Part shown: piece after piece, positions 56,031 through 64,000 of the stretch | Layout of the letters: each line of letters begins with the position of its first letter | Numbering within the stretch: the first letter of the stretch is position 1 | Assembly (NCBI GenBank): GCA_037976565.1 | Contig: CP137671.1 | Coordinates: forward strand, 17,792,910-17,856,909 | Origin: Mesocentrotus franciscanus | Lineage: Eukaryota > Echinodermata > Echinoidea > Camarodonta > Strongylocentrotidae | Direction: 5' to 3' | Length of the DNA stretch: 64,000 bases | Notes under the pieces: model-generated | Told to the model about the DNA's origin: nothing | The model's database searches: none | Seen by the model: only the letters and a program-made list of their open reading frames with translations | Made by a program: the position numbers and the translations under genes

Positions 56031-56919
56031 GAATGCAATTTGACACGAAAGTAAGATGATACAGCTCTTCCCGCGCCATCCCCTCACTCCGTCATTCCAC
56101 CGACTGTTTACCGACTAGAATTAAAGCCTCCCTTCAATGATATATTATGAAAAGGTGAAAGTTATGATAACTTGAAGAAGCCCTTTGGAAAAAATATCGT
56201 TTCACCTATACACATGTCGACGGACTCTTTCATTCCGGTGTTTTGAATATGTTTTTGAATATAGATATATAAATATATAGATACATATATTCATAATTTA
56301 AATCATCTTAAGTTCACACGAAAGTAAGTCAAACAGTTCGTCGTTCTCCAGACGTCCATGACATCGACCTTGAAAATTTCAGAACATCTGTTGATAATAT
56401 TTATTCTAATTCTAATCAAAATCACCGGCATGAAAATTAATTTTTGAAACTTGATAGAGCGGGGAAAATCATGCAATCATGCTTTTCATGACCATGAACA
56501 TTTAGCAGTGACTGTGCATTTGTCTTTGTACCTCATTTTATTTGTTTGTTGTTTCGTTGACGTTACAGAAACATGACGTCCTTGAATGTTGGAGATAGTC
56601 TTAAAATATACCTGTTTATTGTTATCGTTTAGTAGAAATGACCCCGAAATATCAACAGATCTTATAATTATATGAGATCCCATTTTGTGCATTTTTTGAG
56701 AAAATCGCTCCCGAAGTGATGGAGGTGCTTTTTGTGTACATTTTTGTTTGCCCTTTTGAAAAAAAACAGTTCCACTCGTTGATGCATAAATGAATAATGA
56801 AAACATATATTTTATTAGAACGTAACTTTCATAAGAACACGAATATTCGTCTCAAGGAATTATACAATTTGGCACAAAATAATGATGTTTATCTGCTCAT
56901 GCGCAGATTTCCATCTACG

Positions 56920-57110
56920 AATTGGCTTGTTGTGGTGTCAATTTTCATTCGTGAGGTTGAGGGTTCAATTCTCTTCCATATTGCGTAGGCCCTTCGTCCA
57001 TAGACAAGGCATTTTAATCATAGATTTCTCTCTCAACTCAGGAGATGATTAGTCTCTGGAACTAAGGATCTTATCCCCGACTGTACTGTGCGTTGATGAC
57101 GTTCCTGGTA
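56920..57110 (+). mobile_element. SINE fragment with tRNA-like head
   Basis: TTGGCTTGTTGTGGTGTCAA then GTTGAGGGTTCAATTCTC (B-box-like, 56956-56973), followed by AGACAAGGCATTTTAATC, the same word order as TTTGGCAAGGCATTAATC in the 7590 copy. Confidence 0.55.
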
Positions 57111-57204
57111 AGGAGCTAATATGCCAGGGTAATAATATCCAAAGCATTTTTAAAGCGAGGACGTTATACATTCGTATATTCGGAAAATCAAGCATGCAAA
57201 TAAA

Positions 57205-57392
57205 CAAGAGAGGTGGTATAGAGAGGGAAAGAAAAGAGAGAGGAGGGATAGAGAGAAGGCTGAAGGGAGAAGCAGAGAGAGGGGAACGGGAGAAAGAGAG
57301 ACAGAGAGACATATAGACAGACAGATAGAGAGAGAGAGAGAAAGAGAAAGACAGACAGACAGAGAATGTGAGAGAGAGAGAGAGAGAGAGAG
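57205..57392 (+). repeat. GA-rich tract with GACA repeats
   Basis: GAGAGA runs broken by ACAGACAGA words (57313-57360). Confidence 0.85.
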
Positions 57393-57667
57393 GCGTGGGA
57401 TAGTGACACTGAAAACAGGTCTTATATTTAAATCATTACTAGAAATTATTTACACGACAGTCGTATAAAGAAAACTTAAAATTTAGAAATCTTTAAGGCA
57501 TTAAAGATACTACAAATAACATTTTTCACAACTGTCATTTGTTGACATTTAATTTTAAAGATAGAAATAATGACCGCATAAATAGACTTCAAACACAAAC
57601 GAAAAAAATAGAAGGTCCTGAAAAGATATAGACTACAAGACCCCCGCCCTTTCCCCCTTTGTTATTC

Positions 57668-57835
57668 CCGGACAACGACCCCAATCAGAAAGAACTCCCT
57701 CCCGGGATGCTGGCGACTACCCCCCGGACAACTGGCCCCTGGATAATTACCCCCCATTCAAATTACCACCCGCGCACAATTACCCCCCGGGCAACAGAAC
57801 TCGCCGAACAATCACCACCCGGGGAGCGTATATTC
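57668..57835 (+). repeat. degenerate CCCCGGACAAC iteron cluster
   Basis: Words such as CCCCCCGGACAACTGGCCCC and ATTACCCCCCGGGCAACAGA recur every 15-20 bases, resembling degraded units of the iterons at 23371-23645. Confidence 0.6.
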
Positions 57836-58426
57836 TGGCCTCTTTCTTTTGAAATGCCATTTGTCAGATACACGTACATATATAGGTTGGAAATGAACCC
57901 TCATGCTTGCATTCGCTATAATCATAGGTAGAACAGTCACTCGTGTCAGTCGTGTGCATACCGTTGAAGGAAGACTTGCTACATGTGAGCTCTCCAGATA
58001 TAGCTGCTTATTATATAGCAACTTTTCCACTAGATACAAAGCACTTTGAGATGCCATCCCTTGATCAGGGTGCGAGTTTAAATATATACATGCTTACCAA
58101 GCGATAATAGTGTGAGATCATTATTGATGCATAAGGTTTTAAAAATAGATAAGTCTTATCTTTGAATGGTCTACTGTTGGTGATGATTTCAGATGAGGAA
58201 GGATCTAGCCCAGAGTTCGTGAGCAGTTGAGGAGACAACTGCATCGTCGTCTAGTTTGTTGTTGAGTGGCTGTATGCAGGAGTGAAGGCAACTGACGACG
58301 CTAGACACGTGCGCTTTGAAGTAGAGCATCCTACCATAGACCTACTACATGGTCGCACTAAGACACTCATCAACGTACATACTTTGTTGCTCAACTGCTG
58401 TTGTTTGTTGTTGACATCTTTGAGGT

Positions 58427-58576
58427 ATGATGGAATGGACGGAGACTGAGAGGGGCGGACTGAAGCTGTTACTTGACGGGTTCATATACGTGAGGAAGAA
58501 GGACCTGGCTAATGGATGGGAGAGCTTTGAGTGTGAATTAAGAAGAAATCGTAACGCGTGCAAGGCCAGGGTCAAG
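58427..58576 (+). CDS. FLYWCH gene exon 1
   Basis: Encodes 50 residues, MMEWTETERGGLKLLLDGF through the first two zinc ligands (C36, C45) to KARVK. It ends with AAG and the donor GTAAGA at 58577. Phase 0. Confidence 0.82.
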
Positions 58577-60574
58577 GTAAGATTGACTGACGTGACTAGT
58601 GTTTGAACTTTCATTTGATAATGAATCATCGATCAGTATAAGAAATGTTATTTGTTTTTATGTACATAATATCTTTGTTTCCCCTCTCTCTTTTTCCTTG
58701 CGGGTAAAGCTATATGTATATCAGAGTACATGTATTGCTCAACGTGGTTTAGTACTCTATCCAAGCCAAATACTGAAATAGTTGTGTAATGGTCACATAG
58801 TAGTTCTGCTGTGTTTACACTGTATCCTTAACTTGATCAATTACATAATCACAGTGTGATAACAGATGGAGTTGATTTCGAACACTTTATTAGTGTTGAC
58901 TGTGTGAAAGCGGTGTGTCCACACTGTCGTCACACTCTGATCATCTACATAATCACATAGTGTACGCACCAGTGGAACTATTCTGTATAGTGGATATGAA
59001 CACTTTGATAGTGTATACAATATACTGTGCCCACACTCAATTGGTCTTTGGTTAAGCAGCGTGTACGTACCACAGTTTGACCATAGAGAATATTTAGAAC
59101 ACTCTCATAGGTGTTTTTTGTGTAATTGAAAATAGTGTGTTCACACTGTTTCTTTACTCTGATTTTTAACATATTCACACAGCGTACGCACCACAGTAGA
59201 CCTATAGTGGATAAAAACACGTTCTTAGTGATGACAGTGTAAATATATTTCCTCACTCCTATCACCTACATAATTACACCTAAATATAAATGTCTGCACA
59301 CCACGTGCAGTGTCCATACTGTTTCCTCTTATTACTTTCTTTATCACAGCGTGTGCGTTCCACATTATGTCAGCAGATAGCTTTTGAACACTTTCACTGT
59401 GTTTACTAATCAATGTCCACACTGTATGGCACATTATATAACTCACTGTGGTCACATGGGATTGTTCTCTCGATGGTTATAGTCCTAGAGGGGTCGTTCA
59501 GGTGGTGGCAGTTGATTGGGTAGATTTAAATCCTGCTCATAGTTTTCCCTGCATGGTAGTCCTGTTGGTAGTTCTCTAAAGAAAGTCCTGGATACGACAT
59601 TCTTTGGTGCTCAAGACACGTAATCATAGTGTATTTTTGTTTTATACATACAGGTGTTAGGTGCTGACCAATTCCGAGACAAGACAGAACACAACCATCC
59701 ACCCGACCATGGTAAAGCCAACGCTTACAAACTGAAGGCTGTGATGAAGAGAAGGGCAGTATCAACAGACGAAAGTCCTCAGCAGATCCTGATGGCCACC
59801 CTGCACCAGGCTACAGATGAAGGTGTTATGGCTCTTCCAGGACCCACCAACATGCGGAGGATCATCAGGAGGCAACGCCAAGACCATCGGCATTCCTTGG
59901 CGATGATGAATTTGGGGGTCTCTGAAACTACTAGAGATCAGAGACCACCTTTGGAAACAAGAGAAATTCTATTGGTACCTCCAATAATTGACAGTGTGCG
60001 CCAAGATGATCAGGAACCCTTGGCGATTAGGAATGCAGAGACCCTTACAGTTCCTCTTGAAGATCAGAGATCATCTCTGGCTACAGAAGAAGGTCCAGTG
60101 GCCCCTTTAGGTGTTGTGTGCCAAGACGTAGCGGAAGATTTAGTGATCGGGAACTCAGAGGACCTGGGACATTCCGGAAACCACAGATCACCTTTGGCTT
60201 TAGACAAGGGTCTGGAGGCACGGTCAGGACTCGATAATGTTCAGCAAGACGACCAGGAAAAAATGGTGATTAGGACTTCAGAAAACCCAAAAGTTTCTGA
60301 AGATAGGAGGCCATCAATGGCTACAGAAGAAGTTCCGATGGACCTGCCAGGACTCGACAACGCGCACAGAATCATCAGCAGGAAGCAAGAAAACAATCCT
60401 GAAGCATCGTCTGCAATGGGGAATAGTGGCGGTCAAGGACCAAACGTCAGTCCTGGAATTGTGAGACGACCGTTCTTTTCTACCTTGCTCAAGCGTTCCT
60501 ACGGCCAAAGAGCGACCGGCCCTCGAGCTAAAGTACCCACCGGCTCCATGGGAATAGCCCAAAATCTTCTGTAA
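58427..60574 (+). CDS. FLYWCH-type zinc-finger protein with C-terminal tandem repeats, two exons
   Basis: Exons 58427-58576 and 59654-60574 join in phase 0 to a 356-residue protein. Residues 12-65 form a FLYWCH zinc finger: GFIYVRKK, W31, F34-x-C36, C45-K-A-R and H63-N-H65 give the C-x8-C-x17-H-x-H ligand pattern. FLYWCH domains bind DNA or proteins and occur in nuclear regulators and in MULE-transposase-related proteins. Residues 116-125 (NMRRIIRRQR) are strongly basic, possibly a nuclear signal or DNA contact. Residues 126-289 are four tandem repeats of about 41 residues (QD-x-x-E-LAIxN ... DxRxSLATEE ... GLDN), polar and probably disordered, with a partial fifth after. The start ATG at 58427 is followed by a second ATG and preceded by an in-frame TGA at 58421-58423. 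No transposase domain is present. Orthology is unknown to me; the locus could be a host gene or a relic of a mobile-element family. Confidence 0.85.
58577..59653. other. FLYWCH gene intron
   Basis: A 1.08 kb GT-AG intron interrupting the zinc finger between the cysteine and histidine ligands. Most of it is the degenerate array described separately. Confidence 0.75.
58785..59460 (+). repeat. degenerate tandem array, unit about 125 bp
   Basis: Five or so imperfect units, each with GTGTCCACACTGT, then CTACATAATCACA, a GTGTACGCACCA-type word, ATAGTGGAT, and GAACACTTTxATAGTG. Many words are near-palindromic (for example GTGTTCACACTGT), and the copies are well diverged. Confidence 0.75.
59654..60574 (+). 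CDS. FLYWCH gene exon 2
   Basis: The acceptor is TTATACATACAG; the exon begins VLGADQFRDKTEHNHPPDHG, supplying the H-x-H ligands. It contains all of the tandem repeats and stops with TAA at 60572-60574. It is the longest sequence-rich open frame in the window that is not low-complexity. Confidence 0.9.
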   Translation: MLGADQFRDKTEHNHPPDHGKANAYKLKAVMKRRAVSTDESPQQILMATLHQATDEGVMALPGPTNMRRIIRRQRQDHRHSLAMMNLGVSETTRDQRPPLETREILLVPPIIDSVRQDDQEPLAIRNAETLTVPLEDQRSSLATEEGPVAPLGVVCQDVAEDLVIGNSEDLGHSGNHRSPLALDKGLEARSGLDNVQQDDQEKMVIRTSENPKVSEDRRPSMATEEVPMDLPGLDNAHRIISRKQENNPEASSAMGNSGGQGPNVSPGIVRRPFFSTLLKRSYGQRATGPRAKVPTGSMGIAQNLL

Positions 60575-60744
60575 CCAGTCCTCCCTTGTCAATGAACCAA
60601 GAGGAATTGGACATTCCTAAAAGTCAGTGATCGTGTCAGACTGCGAATAAGACTGTTATGTTTTTACTTTTATGTAACGATTAGTATTATTACTACTATT
60701 AAGCGTTATTATCATTATTATATTCATTTTTTGCTGTTATTCAA

Positions 60745-60935
60745 AGATAAGTTGAGTTCTTGTCACGCGGTTGCATTGTGAAAGAAGTGACACCTTTCCC
60801 AGTAATTATTTAGCACATTGGAATTGATGTATACTGCAAGGTTTTGGAATCATCAAAATAAAAGAAAAAAAATCTCGCCTTGTAAAAGTCATGTGCTGCA
60901 CACATAAATGTGTAAAGGGACAACACAAACATGTG
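60745..60935. mobile_element. solo arm of the 53166-53925 element family
   Basis: AAGTTGAGTTCTTGTCACGC, GGTTGCATTGTGAAAGAAGT and GCAAGGTTTTGGAATCATCA match the right arm of the 53166-53925 element (about 53715-53845). Confidence 0.7.
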
Positions 60936-61209
60936 GCATAAAAGTTTAGTCCAAACACTTCAACTATTTTCTTATACATATTTCGAATATGGCGGCATTT
61001 GAACAGCCATCCTTTCAAGGAACATTTATTCTATGATGCTCTTCCACACTAACATTTAATTAGAAAGAAAAAGTTCACAATTATTTTTCACTTTCCCAAA
61101 ACTGAACTTTCACTTCGAACGAAAGCTTTTAAATTATGCAAATGCAGTCTGGTCCCTGATTTTTTTTTTTTTAGAGAGACAGTGGCGTATCCATCCCATG
61201 AAAGAGCTG

Positions 61210-61350
61210 AAGTACAAGACATTAATTTACATTTGCCACTCTCCACCCAGGTGTTAAAATGGTACCGGTAGGAAGGAATTTCTAGAATACCGTGAGCACC
61301 GAAATCGGTAGCCTAGCTATAGAGCCAGGGTAATATTGGAGCTCCTTGAC
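61210..61350 (+). mobile_element. SINE body, head missing
   Basis: ACATTAATTTACATTTGCCA then CTCTCCACCCAGGTGTTAAA, GGTACCGGTAGGAAGGAATT, and CGAAATCGGTAGCCTAGCTA match the body of the SINEs at 24830-25005 and 38795-38915. No tRNA-like head precedes it. Confidence 0.7.
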
Positions 61351-61815
61351 TTCCGTGGTGGATATGAGAGCTATGATCATATCCAATAATTATGAGCCTT
61401 AAAATTTTGTTTAACCGTTTGTTTGTCTTACAAAATAGTTGTACAGTGTATATACATATAAAAGCAGCAGTACGAGAAAATATTCAAAATATTGACCGAG
61501 GGAGCATGCCCCCCGCCCCCTCCTCTTCCTAGAACCGACGTGGATACGACATGGAGTTAATTTTTTTGATTATTTCCTAATTTATAAATTAGTCAGTAAA
61601 TACTCTATAAGGGCCATTACACAAACCCACCACATTATCGTCCATTGTTTGTATCTAGCATTTTCCATGAAACTGAGGGGGGTAAATTACTTCTGTTTAA
61701 ACAATTTAGAGCTTTGAATGGAGTCGATAAAGTAAGCAATTGCTACCACGGCACGTGTACCTGAGAATATTCAATAAAAAAGTTCTATGAAAAGAAGAAG
61801 ACAAAGAATATACCC

Positions 61816-62110
61816 AAGAGAGAGAGGGGAAGATTGTTACATAGACATAACAAAGAGAGAGAAGGGGAAGGGGTGAGAGAAAGGGAGAGGGAAGGGAGAA
61901 CGGGAGAGGGAGGGGAGAACGGGAGAGGGATAGAGAGAGAAAGAGAAAGAAATGGGCTGGGTGGGTAGTAAATAGAGCGAGACATTTTGAAGGAAGGTAA
62001 CAGGCAAAGAGAGATAATGGATACAGACACAAAGAGTTTGAAAGATTATGTATTTGAGAGAGCATAAAGAAATAGACGCGAGAAGAGAAACAAAGTTGAG
62101 AGACAGAAAC
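61816..62110 (+). repeat. GA-rich tract
   Basis: Purine-rich, with GGAGAGGGAGGGGAGAACGG repeated near 61893-61930. Confidence 0.85.
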
Positions 62111-62227
62111 AGAGTTAGAGAAAAGGAAAGGTCGGGGTTTCACCAATCCTTAGTATTGATATCAAAATTGATCGGATCAATTTCAAGATTGACAATTGAT
62201 TTTAGTTGATGTAATACCTAATTAGTG

Positions 62228-62466
62228 AAGAGGAGAAAGGGAGAGAGAGAGATACAGTGAGGTAGAGAGAGAAAGAGAAAGAGAGAGAGGATGGGGGGAG
62301 AGTTACAGAAGGAAGGAGAGAGTGAAACCGGGGAGATAGATAAAGAGAGGGGGACAGGGACAAAGTCGAGAGACCGAGAAAGCGATAGAGGAAAACAGAA
62401 TGATAAATCGTGAAGAAGAGGAGATAAAACAAATAGAGGGATGGAGAGAGAGAGAGAGAGAGAGGG
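62228..62466 (+). repeat. GA-rich tract
   Basis: Mostly purine, with GAGAGA arrays at 62240-62250, 62281-62290 and 62446-62465. Confidence 0.85.
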
Positions 62467-63238
62467 GGTGAATGTGGTTTGGATGACTAAATTAAAGATA
62501 CTATGTCCCTTTTGCAGCCAACATCAAATTCTGTAGAACTTTGCAGGAATTATGAATATGTCATGTATGTCCTATCTGTGAAATTTAAACGTTAGCAGTG
62601 ACTTATATACAAATTATGCAAGGAAACCCGTTTACTTGCTAGACTTCACTGTCAGACACTATTGAGTGACTGACTGGCTTTTTCATCTTTGGTAATAACA
62701 TACATAAATGAGCTGTAAAAGGTACATGAGCATTTGTCTACATCAATAACCCACTTCTTGTAATGGCCAAAATTAAACTGATTGAATCTTTGCGCAGCAT
62801 AAAACGTACGACCATTCGGTACAATGGTCTGCAAAATCAGACTATTACTTACTGGCTCTATAGCTCCTAAGTCGATTCGACAACTAATAGTCGTTATTTT
62901 CCCACTTAAAGACATTTTCAAGTCCCCCTTTTTTTAGGGAAGTTCTAAATTAGTATTGTCTTTCAAATGCCGTTGGAATTTAACCTTTTCATTTTTTGGG
63001 CCTGCAAATGGGACATAGTACCTTTAAAGCTCAGTGCAGCGTCAAAAAAAGTGCCGCTTTCTGATCCGTATTCGGCTCAAGAGTCTGGCCTTGAATGCTT
63101 CAGACTCGTCACAATACACCAGAAATAACCTCGCTTAACCCCACACTAAAAAGTAAAATGAACCGAGCTCTCAAGGACAAAGTGGCCGCCTTTGCCATCA
63201 CAAACAGCAACATGATCATGATCGAGAGCTTTTCCCAT

Positions 63239-63239
63239 T

Positions 63240-63280
<41 letters not shown>

Positions 63281-63375
63281 CCCTGTCCTCTCTCTCTCTA
63301 TGTTATCTCCATCTCTGTCCTTCTCTCTCTCCCTTTCTCTCTCTCTATTTCCATCTCTCTCTCTCTTTCTCTTTC
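63239..63375 (+). repeat. CT array with TA insert
   Basis: CTCTCTCT (63240-63266), TATATATATATATAT (63266-63280), then further CT-rich sequence to about 63375. Confidence 0.9.
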
Positions 63376-64000
63376 TTTCACACAACATTGTTTCTTTCTT
63401 CAAGGTAGATCGAACCCACATGAAATGACCTCACCCGTATTTTAGGGGAAAACCTGGGTTTGTCCCTCGCTTTGTGAAGTCCAGGAAAAGCAGTATTTTA
63501 GAGTTCAATTCCAGGAGTAAGAACAAAGACAAAAATAGCAACAAACGAAATAATGTAAATACAGCATAGCCGGATATGACCCCATGTATGGAAAGACCCA
63601 TGAAAGAATACTGTGTACTTTACTGATACAGCTTAAATGGAGCATTACTATATTTGTATTTGCAAATTATATACCACGTGCTATTCATTATATCATATGT
63701 TTATTGATAACGAAAAAATAAAAGCAAAAAACAAACAAATAAGTAAATGATTGTGGCCCAAGGGCGCTAAAAAGGCATTAATTTAAATCCATTAAAAATT
63801 TGTTAATATCCTTTGGTTTGTCGGACATTGCAACTTGATGTAATAGCAGACTTATTTTGAAAGCGATAAGTGAAGATAATCACAGTTTACTTATATTTTC
63901 TTTATGAAATTGACATGAAAAAAGTGTATTATGATTATTCCAAAAGAAATATTATGACTTTGGTACAGATTGTGGACAGAATGAAAGTATATTATTACAT

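Larger units (their letters stand above)
53926..58426. other. intergenic DNA upstream of the FLYWCH gene
   Basis: Mostly unclassified. It holds a C run with CT array (55018-55052), a GA tract (55971-56030), a tRNA-like SINE head (about 56920-57110), a GA tract (57205-57392), and a cluster of CCCCGGACAAC-type words at 57668-57835 related to the iterons at 23366-24568. The last 300 bp would be 5' flank or untranslated sequence of the FLYWCH gene; no promoter motif stands out. Confidence 0.4.
60575..64000. other. 3' flank and intergenic DNA
   Basis: No gene recognised. After the FLYWCH stop comes a TTATTATTA-rich stretch, a copy of the 53166-53925 arm (about 60745-60935, containing an AATAAA at 60857-60862 that could serve the gene), a SINE body (61210-61350), two GA tracts, a CT/TA tract, and AT-rich DNA to the window end. 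Confidence 0.45.

Noticed and set aside
1..64000. CRISPR arrays, bacterial operons, rRNA genes
   Set aside because: Introns, SINEs, LINEs and microsatellites show a metazoan genome; the tandem repeats lack spacer-repeat structure and no rRNA-like sequence was noticed.

Overview
The window is gene-poor, AT-rich metazoan DNA. It has spliced genes with GT-AG introns, tRNA-derived SINEs, LINE 3' ends, many inverted-repeat (MITE or foldback) elements, long purine-strand tracts and trinucleotide arrays. The style fits a marine invertebrate deuterostome such as an echinoderm. That placement is an inference from general character; I could not run a search.

Three protein-coding loci can be supported. 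(1) At the left edge, minus strand, an internal exon of the mitochondrial small-subunit ribosomal protein gene MRPS6 (bS6m) lies at 236-375; the gene runs off the window. (2) On the plus strand, what appears to be a complete eight-exon MRPS31 (mS31) gene runs from 2097 to 12393. The exons join in frame to a 402-residue protein with a plausible mitochondrial presequence. The two genes encode partners in the same ribosomal subunit and are divergently oriented, with their 5' ends facing each other, so a shared promoter region somewhere between 376 and 2096 is possible. (3) At 58427-60574, plus strand, a two-exon gene encodes a 356-residue protein with an N-terminal FLYWCH-type zinc finger and a C-terminal half built from four tandem repeats of about 41 residues. 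It is not an obvious known orthologue.

The 46 kb between MRPS31 and the FLYWCH gene contains no convincing host gene. It holds: a compound 1.75 kb foldback element (about 14229-15980); a 434-bp tandem duplication of purine-rich DNA (16818-17700), invaded by a 5'-truncated LINE with a 96-bp target-site duplication (17515-18746); a second LINE 3' end (21725-22248); an element with GGGGGTAGTTGTCC iterons (about 23366-24568); an exact 202-bp tandem duplication (25245-25647); a 2.3 kb element with 390-bp inverted arms (28953-31219); a palindrome of about 570 bp (36186-36758); and several short hairpin or TIR elements. SINE copies and a recurring MITE family with CGATCGCAAC ends are scattered through it, one of the MITEs nested inside a SINE. 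The introns of MRPS31 and of the FLYWCH gene are also loaded with repeats: a 42-bp minisatellite, a 2.2 kb element with a hairpin at each end, and a degenerate array of about 125 bp.

The 3' part (60575-64000) is non-coding: a MITE-related sequence, a SINE body, purine-rich tracts and unclassified AT-rich DNA.
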